From Limanda limanda (Eukaryota > Chordata > Actinopteri > Pleuronectiformes > Pleuronectidae): a DNA stretch of 64,000 nucleotides. The first letter of the stretch is position 1. Every line of letters begins with the position of its first letter. The stretch covers positions 18,681,699 through 18,745,698 of the forward strand of contig NC_083654.1 in assembly GCF_963576545.1 (NCBI RefSeq). The letters are read 5' to 3'. The position numbers and the translations under genes are program-made. Below, one piece after another: positions 1 to 10,888 of the stretch. The notes beneath the pieces were generated by a model. It saw only the letters and a program-made list of their open reading frames with translations, was not told the origin of the DNA and made no database searches.

Positions 1-655
1 GCCCACCTAATTAACCCTGGGACATCTATCCCATGAGGCACCGGACCTGAGGTCGACAGGGCAAAGCGTCCGTTGGGATTCTGGGATTTATTCTTTTGGA
101 AAAGTGACACCTGAGAAGAAAGGATAATAATAAAGTGCAGATTGGGGATAAAATAAATTGTTATATTTTGTATATCACTTGAAATGGGCTGATGAGGTGA
201 CGACAGGGGACTCACGCGAACATGCATGTCTTGAAAGAATATGAGCAGAGTTTGTCTGAGAAGCTGGAATTCACCTTCTGATAATGAAGAGTAAACCTGC
301 ACTGAGCAGAATGGAAACAGGTTACACAGGGTGCATTCACAATGGCAATTACTTTAACACGTCGCTGTACTTTAAGCAAGAATGTAAATTATTGCACGAC
401 TGACTGCTGAGGGCTGAATTCCACTAAGGTGCATAGGTTCAGGATTCTGCTATTTTTCATTCTGGCTGACTGTCACATGTGTCAGGTTGTACTTAAACTT
501 TACACTTTGTCAGTGACACCTGTTGTTGTCCTACAATAACATCTGCTGTGAACAGAAAGGCCCGTCGGCATCTGGAATCCAGACACTATGTCAAGCTGTT
601 TGTACAGACTCTGTAAACTACAAGTACACTGGAGGGAAACGAATGACAGTAGCAC

Positions 656-1345
656 CTCAATTATCTTCCTGTGTGTCTCGTCCACTTGGTTCACGACAAC
701 AGGAGTGTCTTTCACAAACTCCCTGATGGTGTCTATGTGGTTGTAGGAGATGAGCAGCAAGTCTTTTGGCCGTGGACAGAGGAAGATTTGGTATTTGAAC
801 GCCATAACCATCAGCTCGTAAAGCTGCAGGAGGGAATGAAAAAGGACAAAGATATAACATTTTATGCTCTGGTGAAAATGCAGCACTGCAAGCACTTGAA
901 CAGTATCTAGAATCAGGAGTGTGTAGAGTCCAGAGCAGCATCCAAATCAGAATTAAGTCATAAAAGTGAGGATTTGAGTCTTGACCTGTCGAATTTAAAG
1001 CAAAACCTTAAAATCATATAAAATACAAAAAAACATAACATACACATATTGTGGAAATTTTTAATTATTCCACTGAGAATTGAAAGACTCGTGACAACTT
1101 GACTCAAAGCGTGAGACTTAAGGGAAACTTTCACTTGGATTTTGCCTCAGAAAGTCCTAGAACAGCCCTGATCTGTTTTCCAGTACGTACCCTGTCCATG
1201 CTGGCGGGGTTCAACCTCATGATGGAGGCGTGTGCTAAGCGAGTCAGCACAGTTTTCAGTGTCCTGTGAGAATACAGCTGCTGAGGTTTGAGAAGTTCAT
1301 CGATAAAGGCTTTACTAAACAGGGTTCCCACGATGTCATTCAGAA
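656..1345 (-). pseudogene. oscp1: oscp1-like gene fragment (two exons preserved)
   Basis: Read on the minus strand, 1345-1191 encodes VLNDIVGTLFSKAF, then LLKPQQLYSHRTLK and LAHASIMRLNPASMDR. After a 367-bp intron, 823-656 encodes LYELMVMAFKYQIFLCPRPK, followed by YNHIDTIREF and VVVNQVDET. These are consecutive blocks of OSCP1 (organic solute carrier partner 1/NOR1) as I remember it. The splice signals agree: AG before 1345, GTACGT donor at 1190-1185, and a CTCCTGCAG acceptor before 823, with the frame kept across the junction. The donor after 656 (GTGCTA) is poor. The following block at about 640-500 resembles the next OSCP1 segment only with frame changes. No N-terminal coding exon is visible between here and the next gene at 3.3 kb. 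It is therefore most likely a truncated, decaying copy, although exons left of the window cannot be excluded. Confidence 0.6.
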
Positions 1346-1479
1346 CTTCCAACAGGAGAAGGGACATAGAAGGAAAGTGGTTATTCTGGGTCATTATAAC
1401 TATTGGAGCTTTTATTTTATTGTAAAAGGTAACAACCCAGCTTGTATTTAACTGTGTAATTCCAGGTGCTAACAAAGTG

Positions 1480-3290
1480 CCAGTTACTGCTGAAGATGGA
1501 GCTGTGTTGATCCGGCCTTGTCAAACATCCTTTCCTTAATCTTAAACTTACTTTACCATTCACTTCTTTAAGTTGCTGCTGTTTGGGCAAATTTAATGTT
1601 AGAAAATCTGTCTTCTTTCCTCTAAATTGCCCTTTTTTTATTTTCCTTGTTCCCTTATCGTCTTTTTTTCTTACACTTGTACCCTGTATGCATACATCAT
1701 AATTATAATGTAATATAAAGTTGTACCGAGACCATTTCTACAGCGGCACACCGAGCTGAATAAACAACAATATACTGATGTGTGGTATCTATACCTCTTT
1801 TTCTGTCATTTTCTGACCACACTCCTGCAAGAGAAGAAAGAAGAGACATTTTGTGCAATGGAAATTTGAGATGCACATGCTGGGTTTATGAGCTAACATC
1901 TGACTGCTACAGCTTGTCAGGGGGAGGGATGAGTGGGAGCGAAACACGTACACATCTACCAAGCCTGTCAGGCCTCTATCTACCTCTACCTTTCTCTGAA
2001 TTGTCAACAGACGTGTTGGGCGCTCGCAGGCGTTGGTCCAGAATGTAAATCATCTCCCCACCGAGATTAATGAAAACCAGGGGGAGAGTTCTCACTGACA
2101 TCTTGCAAAGACGGGATTAGCTGCGGGGCAAAAAAACCCGGTGCAGACGTGGGTGTCAGAAGCAGTTGAGCCTCTTGCAGATCAAAAGCACTCTCGCTAT
2201 TTATCATTATCTGGTTGTTCCTGTTGTGAAATACCACTTGTAACAGAGCTGCACGCGTAAACGTCTTATCTGATCGTGGTTCTGCAGATAACCTCTCGCC
2301 CTAAGATGCAACAGGTGGTCAGGAAGAGGATCAGCACAGGCCTTGTATGAGCTTATTGGAGGATAAGGATGGCGTCACAGCACGGATCCACCAACCACAG
2401 AGAGGAAAGCTGCACAGTGAGTAGTTAACATGTGGAAAAAGAAAACAAACCCAATTAACCTCTTTTAAAGGGCTGTCATTTTCGTTACCCCACGACAAAA
2501 TGTTCATTAAAATGCTGAAAAATATGTGGATCCCTGATGGAATTGTGTGCAATCCTAAACATTAGTCCTATTTGTGATTATTAAACATATCACAACAGTC
2601 TCTGCATGACTCTAACATGACTGCAGGTATCAGGCAGAAGAGGACGAGCACATTTTATATTTGACCCTTTGTAATTCATCTCAAAGGGGTTTGATGTGAT
2701 TGGGTTCGGGGCCTGGTCGGGATAAAACAAAATAATAATAAACCAGAAAAGACAGAAAAGGTTAAGTTTTGACAAACAAGTGAAATTACACCACATATCA
2801 AAAGAAAGACAGCATCCAATCAGCTTATATATTTATTAAACTTTTGGTCTTATACAGTTGTAGTATCCCTGCCTACACATGTGTCACTACCTCTACCTCT
2901 CATTCAAAACTATAGATTAGAGAGAAGAATCATGCAAATGAAAGTCTATCTTACAGCAGCCAGCTCCAAGGGAGACAAGTGTATGTTCGTCTCGGTCATG
3001 TTCACAGTTAAAAGCCTCATAGGTGACACAAAAATGTAAACGTGTCTCGGAAAAGACAGCTGGACAAATCATTGCTGGGACATACAGGTTGGACATCAAA
3101 CGGATTATGGATAATCATCAGTACTTCTGGCTTTTCTTGATGTAAGTTGAACATGATATTGATGATTATGACTCAAAAGAACATAGAAGAATGTCCTTCA
3201 TCAAATCAATTTTTGAGTTATGGAAACATAGGAAGAAAGTGTCTATTTCATTGTTTCTTTTTTTATATGCGTGTAAGTAACAAATAATTT
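1480..3290. other. intergenic, no gene recognised
   Basis: Only short shadow frames were found on either strand, with no recognisable domain. I looked specifically for the missing first exons of the oscp1-like gene here and did not find them. The stretch is AT-rich and probably holds the promoter and any 5' noncoding exon of the phospholipase-like gene downstream. Confidence 0.4.
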
Positions 3291-3319
3291 AAACTTTGTT
3301 ACAATACCGAAATACTCGA

Positions 3320-6300
3320 ATGATTATGTCTTCTTCCCCCACCAGAATAAACAGCTGTTCAGGCGAAGGAACAGGTTTCAACGATGACCCAGCCATCGAT
3401 CCAAGACTTTATAACCTGGACTGGATGAAGTCTGTCCCTGATGAGACCCTCATATCTGCTCTCTCCATACCTGGAACCCACGAGAGCTTATCCTTACATG
3501 GAGGACCTCTTGCTAAATGTCAAGTTTGGACCTTGGACAAGCAACTCAATTTGGGAGTGCGGTATTTTGATTTGCATGTTGGGATCTGGCTGTCGTCCCA
3601 AGAATATCTTTATATCCGGGATAGTCATTGGATGTTTTGGCAAGATGCTGATTTAGACGAAGTACTTAGGACTATTTTCAACTTCTTAAACACCCACAGC
3701 AGTGAGAGTGTGCTTGTAAAAGTAACATTACATGGGCTTTTCGAGGGGATAGCCACGAAATTGATGACGGAATTGATCGACAAGAACCGAAATAGGATTT
3801 GGACTAAGTCATCGATCCCAAATATGCTACAGGTGAGGGGGAATATTGTTCTTCTCCAGAGTGACATATCCTATCGTGGCATAGAAAACCAGGAGTCAAT
3901 GTTCTTTGAAAATAAGAAGCTGATCAATGTGGAGGAAAAAATAAGGAATATCAAGTCTCACCTCTGTGATCATCATGTTGTGTTGACTGACAGTGCAGCA
4001 TCAGCTCTTAGCAGCCCTAAAACGTTGGCTCAAACACTTAACAAGCAGCTTGACAACTTTGTGGTACAACATAAGAAAAGCTCCTCAAACCAAGGTTGCT
4101 TGGGAGTCCTGAGCATGAACTACCCGAGTGCTGATCTTATTAAAAACATCATTCAACTCAAACCCTGCAATTGTGTGAAAGGTGCAAAAATAGGAGACGG
4201 TGGAAGGAAGATACAAGTGACAACTGCGCCAAAACCCAAACAAGCATCATCAACATCTGAACAAGAACATCCAAAAACTGAGCCAAACAATACACCTGAA
4301 GAAGCACCTGCACTGGACACAACAACACCTGTGTTGGAGTTGGAACCAACAGCTGAAGAAGCACCTGCACTAGACACAACAACACCTGTGTTGGAGTTGG
4401 AACCAACAGCTGAAGAAGCCCCTGCACTGGACACAACAACACCTGTGTTGGAGTTGGAACCAACAGCTGAAGAAGCTCCTGCACTGGACACAACAACACC
4501 TGTGTTGGAGTTGGAACCAACAGCTGAAGAAGCTCCTGCACTGGACACAACAACACCTGGGTCGGAGTTGGAACCAACAGCTGAAGAAGCACCTGCACTA
4601 GACACAACAACACCTGTGTCGGAGTTGGAACCAACAGCTGAAGAAACTCCTGCACTGGACACAACAACACCTGTGTTGGAGTTGGAACCAACAGCTGAAG
4701 AAGCTCCTGCACTAGACACAACAACACCTGTGTTGGAGCTGGAACCAACAGCTGAAGAAGCACCTGCACTAGACACAACAACACCTGTGTTCGAGCTAGA
4801 ACCAACAGCTGAAGAAGCTCCTGCACTGGACACAACAACACCTGTGTTGGAGTTGGAACCAACAGCTGAAGAAGCTCCTGCACTGGACACAACAACACCT
4901 GTGTTGGAGTTGGAACCAACAGCTGAAGAAGCTCCTGCCCTGGACACAACAACACCTGTGTTGGAGCTAGAACCAACAGCTGAAGAAGCTTCTGCACTGG
5001 ACACAACAACACCTGTGTTGGAGCTAGAACCAACAGCTGAAGAAGCTCCTGCACTGGACACAACAACACCTGTGTTGGAGTTGGAACCAACAGCTGAAGA
5101 AGCACCTGCACTAGACACAACAACAACTGTGTTGGAGTTGGAACCAACAGCTGAAGAAGCTCCTGCACTGGACACAACAACACCTGTGTTGGAGTTGGAA
5201 CCAACAGCTGAAGAAGCTCCTGCTCTGGACACAACAACACCTGTGTTGGAGTTGGAACCAACAGCTGAAGAAGCTCCTGCACTGGACACAACAACACCTG
5301 TGTTGGAGTTGAAACCAACAGCTGAAGAAGCTCCTGCACTGGACACAACAACACCTGTGTTGGAGTTGGAACCAACAGCTGAAGAAGCTCCTGCTCTGGA
5401 CACAACAACACCTGTGTTGGAGCTGGAACCAACAGCTGAAGAAGCTCCTGCACTGTACACAACAACACCTGTGTTGGAGTTGGAACCAACAGCTGAAGAA
5501 GCTCCTGCACTGGACACAACAACACCTGTGTTGGAGTTGGAACCAACAGCTGAAGAAGCTCCTGCACTGGACGCTACAACACCTGTGTTGGAGTTGGAAC
5601 CAACAGCTGAAGAAGTACCTGCACTAGACACAACAACAACTGTGTTGGAGCTAGAACCAACAGCTGAAGAAGCTCCTGCACTGGACACAACAACACCTGT
5701 GTTGGAGTTGGAACCAACAGCTGAAGAAGCTCCTGCACTGGACACAACAACACCTGTGTTGGAGTTGGAACCAACAGCTGAAGAAGCTCCTGCACTGGAC
5801 ACAACAACACCTGTGTTGGAGTTGGAACCAACAGCTGAAGAAGCTCCTGCTCTGGACACAACAACACCTGGGTCGGAGTTGGAACCAACAGCTGAAGAAG
5901 GTCCTGCACTGGACACAACAACACCTGTGTTGGAGTTGGAACCAACAGCTGAAGAAACCCCTGCACTGGACACAACAACACCTGGGTCAGAGTTGGAACC
6001 AACAGCTGAAGAAACCCCTGCACTGGACACAACCACACCTGGGTCGGAGTTGGAACCAACAGCTGAAGAAACTCCTGCACTGGACACAACAACACCTGGG
6101 TCGGAGTTGGAACCAACAGCTGAAGAAGCACCTGCACTAGACACAACAACACCAGTGTTGGAGCTAGAACCAACAGCTGAAGAAGCTCCTGCACTGGACA
6201 CAACAACACCTGTGTTGGAGTTGGAACCAACAGCTGAAGAAGCTCCTGCACTGGACACAACAACACCTGTGTTGGAGTTGGAACCAACAGCTGAAGAAGC

Positions 6301-8188
6301 TCCTGGTCTGGACCCAACAACACCTGTGTTGGAGCTAGAACCAACAGCTGAAGAAGCTCCTGCACTAGACACAACAACACCTGTGTTGGAGTTGGAACCA
6401 ACAGCTGAAGAAGCTCCTGGTCTGGACACAACAACACCTGTGTTGGAGTTGGAACCAACAGCTGAAGAAGCTCCTGGTCTGGACCCAACAACACCTGTGT
6501 TGGAGCTAGAACCAACAGCTGAAGAAGCTCCTGCACTAGACACAACAACACCTGTGTTGGAGTTGGAACCAACAGCTGAAGAAGCACCTGCACTAGACAC
6601 AACAACACCTGTGTTGGAGCTGGAACCAACAGCTGAAGAAGCTCCTGCACTGGACACAACAACACCTGTGTTGGAGTTGGAACCAACAGCTGAAGAAGCT
6701 CCTGCTCTGGACACAACAACACCTGGGTCGGAGTTGGAACCAACAGCTGAAGAAGGTCCTGCACTGGACACAACAACACCTGTGTTGGAGTTGGAACCAA
6801 CAGCTGAAGAAACCCCTGCACTGGACACAACAACACCTGGGTCAGAGTTGGAACCAACAGCTGAAGAAACCCCTGCACTGGACACAACCACACCTGGGTC
6901 GGAGTTGGAACCAACAGCTGAAGAAACTCCTGCACTGGACACAACAACACCTGGGTCGGAGTTGGAACCAACAGCTGAAGAAGCACCTGCACTAGACACA
7001 ACAACACCAGTGTTGGAGCTAGAACCAACAGCTGAAGAAGCTCCTGCACTGGACACAACAACACCTGTGTTGGAGTTGGAACCAACAGCTGAAGAAGCTC
7101 CTGGTCTGGACCCAACAACACCTGTGTTGGAGCTAGAACCAACAGCTGAAGAAGCTCCTGCACTAGACACAACAACACCTGTGTTGGAGTTGGAACCAAC
7201 AGCTGAAGAAGCTCCTGGTCTGGACACAACAACACCTGTGTTGGAGTTGGAACCAACAGCTGAAGAAGCTCCTGGTCTGGACCCAACAACACCTGTGTTG
7301 GAGCTAGAACCAACAGCTGAAGAAGCTCCTGCACTAGACACAACAACACCTGTGTTGGAGTTGGAACCAACAGCTGAAGAAGCTCCTACACTGGACACAA
7401 CAACACATGTGTTGGAGTTGGAACCAACAGCTGAAGAAGCTCCTGCACTGGACACAACAACACCTGTGTTGGAGTTGGAACCAACAGCTGAAGAAGCTCC
7501 TGCACTGGACACAACAACACCTGTGTTGGAGTTGGAACCAACAGCTGAAGAAACTCCTGCACTGGACACAACAACACCTGTGTTGGAGTTGGAACCAACA
7601 GCTGAAGAAGCTCCTGCAATGGACACAACAACACCTGTGTTGGAGTTGGAACCAACAGCTGAAGAAGCTCCTGCACTGTACACAACAACACCTGTGTTGG
7701 AGCTAGAACCAACAGCTGAAGAAGCTCCTGCACTAGACACAACAACACCTGTGTTGGAGTTGGAACCAACAGCTGAAGAACCTCCTGCACTGGACACAAC
7801 AACACTAGGTGTGGATTTGGAGACACCAGGCGGAGAAGTGCCTGCACCAGACATGACAACGCTTAGGACAGATTTGGAGAAGGAAGCTGAAGTAACACCT
7901 GAACCAGACTCAACCACTCTTGGGTCAGATCCAGAAACACCAGCCACGGTAGTACTTCCACACCCCGACTCTGAACCTGAACCAGAATCAACAACATCTC
8001 AGCACGTTTCAGAGCCATCACCTGAGTCCCACACAACAAATAAAGAGAAACACTTACATGATCCTGAGTCAGCAGAGCATGATCCACATGTGCCAGAGTC
8101 CCATCCAGCTGTTCTTCCTAATCTCCCTTTACCTGAGCAGCGTAAACCAAAACCACAGTGGAGACAGCGTAATTGTCATAGAGGTTAA
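3320..8188 (+). CDS. PI-PLC X-domain protein with giant 19-residue repeat tail
   Basis: The frame is open for 1622 codons from the ATG at 3320 (a second ATG is at 3326). Residues of roughly 25-285 form a phosphatidylinositol-specific phospholipase C X-type domain of the small bacterial-like class. It has the first active-site motif IPGTHES, then LGVRYFDLHVG with its acidic/His residues, then the second His motif RDSHWMFW. No Y, C2, PH or EF-hand domain follows, so Ca-independent phosphoinositide cleavage is a family-based guess. From about residue 327 the protein is 61 copies of a 19-residue Pro/Thr/Glu repeat, then four degenerate repeats and a His/Pro/Glu-rich tail ending basic (WRQRNCHRG). 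No C-terminal membrane segment or GPI signal and no N-terminal signal peptide are visible in this exon. The start is uncertain: a strong pyrimidine tract plus CCACCAG lies at 3331-3345, so the domain exon may begin at 3346 behind an unseen upstream exon. I recognise the family but not a specific gene name. Confidence 0.8.
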   Translation: MIMSSSPTRINSCSGEGTGFNDDPAIDPRLYNLDWMKSVPDETLISALSIPGTHESLSLHGGPLAKCQVWTLDKQLNLGVRYFDLHVGIWLSSQEYLYIRDSHWMFWQDADLDEVLRTIFNFLNTHSSESVLVKVTLHGLFEGIATKLMTELIDKNRNRIWTKSSIPNMLQVRGNIVLLQSDISYRGIENQESMFFENKKLINVEEKIRNIKSHLCDHHVVLTDSAASALSSPKTLAQTLNKQLDNFVVQHKKSSSNQGCLGVLSMNYPSADLIKNIIQLKPCNCVKGAKIGDGGRKIQVTTAPKPKQASSTSEQEHPKTEPNNTPEEAPALDTTTPVLELEPTAEEAPALDTTTPVLELEPTAEEAPALDTTTPVLELEPTAEEAPALDTTTPVLELEPTAEEAPALDTTTPGSELEPTAEEAPALDTTTPVSELEPTAEETPALDTTTPVLELEPTAEEAPALDTTTPVLELEPTAEEAPALDTTTPVFELEPTAEEAPALDTTTPVLELEPTAEEAPALDTTTPVLELEPTAEEAPALDTTTPVLELEPTAEEASALDTTTPVLELEPTAEEAPALDTTTPVLELEPTAEEAPALDTTTTVLELEPTAEEAPALDTTTPVLELEPTAEEAPALDTTTPVLELEPTAEEAPALDTTTPVLELKPTAEEAPALDTTTPVLELEPTAEEAPALDTTTPVLELEPTAEEAPALYTTTPVLELEPTAEEAPALDTTTPVLELEPTAEEAPALDATTPVLELEPTAEEVPALDTTTTVLELEPTAEEAPALDTTTPVLELEPTAEEAPALDTTTPVLELEPTAEEAPALDTTTPVLELEPTAEEAPALDTTTPGSELEPTAEEGPALDTTTPVLELEPTAEETPALDTTTPGSELEPTAEETPALDTTTPGSELEPTAEETPALDTTTPGSELEPTAEEAPALDTTTPVLELEPTAEEAPALDTTTPVLELEPTAEEAPALDTTTPVLELEPTAEEAPGLDPTTPVLELEPTAEEAPALDTTTPVLELEPTAEEAPGLDTTTPVLELEPTAEEAPGLDPTTPVLELEPTAEEAPALDTTTPVLELEPTAEEAPALDTTTPVLELEPTAEEAPALDTTTPVLELEPTAEEAPALDTTTPGSELEPTAEEGPALDTTTPVLELEPTAEETPALDTTTPGSELEPTAEETPALDTTTPGSELEPTAEETPALDTTTPGSELEPTAEEAPALDTTTPVLELEPTAEEAPALDTTTPVLELEPTAEEAPGLDPTTPVLELEPTAEEAPALDTTTPVLELEPTAEEAPGLDTTTPVLELEPTAEEAPGLDPTTPVLELEPTAEEAPALDTTTPVLELEPTAEEAPTLDTTTHVLELEPTAEEAPALDTTTPVLELEPTAEEAPALDTTTPVLELEPTAEETPALDTTTPVLELEPTAEEAPAMDTTTPVLELEPTAEEAPALYTTTPVLELEPTAEEAPALDTTTPVLELEPTAEEPPALDTTTLGVDLETPGGEVPAPDMTTLRTDLEKEAEVTPEPDSTTLGSDPETPATVVLPHPDSEPEPESTTSQHVSEPSPESHTTNKEKHLHDPESAEHDPHVPESHPAVLPNLPLPEQRKPKPQWRQRNCHRG
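4298..7774 (+). repeat. 61-copy coding minisatellite, 57-bp unit
   Basis: Unit translation is EEAPALDTTTPVLELEPTA. The first GAAGAA is at 4298 and the start of the degenerate 62nd unit is at 7775, a distance of 3477 bp, exactly 61 x 57. Hence there is not a single indel across the array. Variation is by substitution at fixed sites: ALD/GLD, DTTT/DPTT, PVLE/PGSE, AP/TP/GP/VP. Because 57 is a multiple of 3, reading frames stay open for long distances on the opposite strand too; those are artefacts of periodicity. Confidence 0.97.
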
Positions 8189-9050
8189 GAAAGGAATCCT
8201 GTGAAATGGTGAAGAATAACTCAATTAAAATCATTATTTAAATTTATTTTGCCATCTAATTTTCTTTTTCTCTTTTTCATATTCACATGATACTATTGAT
8301 GTCGATAATTTGCGAAAATTAAAACAATACAGACACAAATCTCAGGATTTAAAGTGATTTTCCCTAATTTCATTTTATCTGAATTTCTTATCTCCTTCCA
8401 TAATTAACTGCATAAGTGGTTGTTTATCATTTATAAAAACGAAATGAAAAGCCTTTATTATTCTGTGAATATTTGTTTGGCCTGTCACAGTGTATTTTTA
8501 ACGTTATAATTGTGTGTGTCAGGACGAACTGTGCAAACTTAGTACAAGTACAAACGCAACAGAAATGTGGAGTTTTTGCCCTGGGGCCCTCTTGTGGCTC
8601 CATACGGCCCTGCTGCTTCAGCTTCAGATACATATAATAATCATTCTTTCCTTTTTTTTAAAAGCTGGGAGGCGTTACTCCTCATCTTTACCGTAATATA
8701 ACAAAGACGTATAATTACTTATTGTTAAACCTATTTTAGAGGAGTTTTTATGAGAAGAAAACATCAATTATTTGCCTTTAAAGTTATATAAGGCTGTTTT
8801 ATGACAATACCAGGTTTAAATATATTGAATAATAAACTTTGAATCGTTTGTATTCGTGAGTGGAAGCCAGGTACAACAATGTTGCGGATTTCTTTGTGCC
8901 ATTCTGCTCATGTGTCCGTGCGTAATGGACACAGCGGTGCCACGGACGCACACTCATGGTGCCAGATTGCGTCTTCGACCGGAATCCCAGCATGTGACCG
9001 GCTCACACCTCCTGGTTGGTTCGCCCAATGCTCGGCTGCTGATGTCAACA
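8189..9050. other. 3' flank of the phospholipase-like gene, intergenic
   Basis: AT-rich. A possible poly(A) signal ATTAAA occurs at 8224-8229, only 36 bp after the stop codon. No further gene was seen before the GC-richer zone near 8.9-9.2 kb that looks like the zc3h12a promoter. Confidence 0.4.
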
Positions 9051-9227
9051 ACAGGGAAAAACCCCAACTTCCTTGTACCGGCTGTTAGAGAAAGAGAGAG
9101 AGAGAGAGAGGGAGGGAGGCTTCTCGTCAGTGATCTGCAGAGTCAGTGTTCACATGCAACCCGGAGCGAACGCACACTTTTCAAATCCCCTGTGGGTTTC
9201 TTATAGAAAGACGCGTCTGACGCACAG
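9020..9227 (+). promoter_or_regulatory. zc3h12a: probable zc3h12a promoter and 5' noncoding exon
   Basis: A GC-richer island includes a CCAAT box (CCCAATG, near 9024), a kappa-B-like GGGAAAAACCCC at 9054-9065, and a GA repeat at about 9087-9118. It ends in a plausible splice donor (CACAG|GTACGT, exon end 9227). The matching acceptor is a pyrimidine run plus TTTTCAG ending at 10315, just before the coding exon. That zc3h12a is induced by NF-kappa-B signalling is established for mammals; its use here is inferred. Confidence 0.35.
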
Positions 9228-10348
9228 GTACGTTTGTCTCTTTGGTTTTTGTGAAGTTTCAGGTGAGGCGGAAACAGCAGGAGCGACTTTTTACACACGT
9301 AACACTCCTGCCCTGTGTTTCCATTGACATGGAGCTGAAGGAGAAACCGTGGAGTTTCACAGTTTGGTTGTTTAGAACCAGGCAGATACTGGCTCCTCCC
9401 CGTTGAAAATTTGATTTAAATGTATAAATCATCTTCACTGTATCACAAGGTTCTGTGGATTAAGTTTAATGAGAAATGTTTGGAGTGAAGACAGTGATCA
9501 CTGACTTTCTCCATCAGTTAGAGGAAGGGAGGGGGTGGTTGCTGCTTTTCTCAGTTTTATGAGACTGTAAAATAGTTTGTCTCCATCTTATTGATCTGAA
9601 AGTCGGTCAGGAAAACGATCTGTATGTTTATTGATGATGAGAACATCCAAAAACAAAGCGGCAAAGTAGGTGTAACACTAAAGGAACTCTAGGGCGGCAA
9701 CCGCTCATCACTATATATTATTATCACTTAGTTTTATGATCTGTTTTGTTTGTCTGTCTATAAAATGTGTGATAATGGTACTGTGTCAATGTTAACCTCA
9801 GTTTCCCAGAGTCCAATGTGCTGTCTTCATATTGCTTCAACCATCTGTTCACCCAAAGTTATTAAATTTACAGTTCTAATCATCTAAGAAAAGCAGAATC
9901 GAAGTGAGTTTGTAGTATTCCTGCTTAAAAACCCGACTCAAACAATCAAGAAACTATAAGGTATTGAACTTAAATACAATCATAAACTGCTTTATTTAAA
10001 TATTAGATTCCTTGGCCTCCTACTCTGTAACAGATAAATTCTTCTTTTTGCTGCATGTATTTAACAGCATTTAGAAGAACTTGGAAATATTAAATGACTT
10101 TAAGGTAAAATAGTACAAAATTTTTAAACAACACATGAAACCACCCAAGATGAGACTTTAAATACATTTAGCTCATAATGCGGGAGGGAGGTTTCAAGCT
10201 ACTTTTACTCATGTTAATAATCCACGACAGGTTTAAGTCGACTAATTGGTTCTTTTCTAATAGCTGTAGCTGTAACCACTGGTTATCACATGTCGCTGTC
10301 TTTCTGGCTTTTCAGACCTGACCCTGGAACAGTTATCACTTTTAGGGC

Positions 10349-10387
10349 ATGAATGATTTGCTCCGAGGAAGGAGGGATGAACACTAA
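10349..10387 (+). promoter_or_regulatory. short uORF overlapping the zc3h12a start
   Basis: An ATG at 10349 opens a 12-codon frame ending in TAA at 10385-10387. It is out of frame with the ATGs at 10353 and 10377 and overlaps both. If the leader is spliced at 10315 this uORF is in the mRNA and could damp translation or favour the 10377 start. Confidence 0.4.
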
Positions 10388-10888
10388 AGTCGCTGTTTAT
10401 CCATCTGTGGACCCGTGGAGTAAATTCCCTGCCGCGACCCGTCTGAACCCCATAGACTCTGCCGCTCCTGCATGGATCTTCCCTTCACTCCTCCCTGTGC
10501 AGATCTCCACCCGTCCGACCAGTGAGAAAATGCACTCTGCTGAACCCGACCCGTCCCTGGACCCCGAGCAGCCCGAGGCCCAGATGGACTTCTTCCTCAA
10601 GCTGGGATACTCCACGGCTCAGGTTCGGTCCGTTCAGCAGAAGTTTGGCCCCAACATAGACACAGATAAGGTTCTGGGCGAGCTGATGAAGATGGGTGTC
10701 AGTCAGGAGGCCAAGCAGGTGCCGCTGACCATGATGTCGGTGGTGCTGCCCAGGGAGGACCCCCAGGCCGGGGGTCCCACGCTGCAGCTGCCCGTCACTG
10801 TGTCGACTCCTCCGACCCGAGAGGAGAGCAGCGAGGACGAAGACGCCCTGAGACCCATCGTGATCGACGGCAGCAACGTGGCCATGAG
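10353..10888 (+). CDS. zc3h12a: zc3h12a coding exon 1
   Basis: Encodes the N-terminus, the UBA-like segment and the first catalytic strand VIDGSNVAM. It ends in ATGAG|GTGAGA (phase 2). Confidence 0.88.

Noticed and set aside
4298..7774. CRISPR-like array
   Set aside because: Units are contiguous without spacers and encode protein in a vertebrate gene.
4153..7947. Long antisense reading frames (up to 1264 codons) opposite the repeat array
   Set aside because: A 57-bp period keeps all stop-free frames open; the products are Ser/Gly/Val or Leu/Gln repeats without domains, and the PI-PLC domain fixes the plus strand as coding.
9073..9327. Short frames near 9 kb as a separate gene
   Set aside because: No domain; position and donor fit a noncoding leader exon better.
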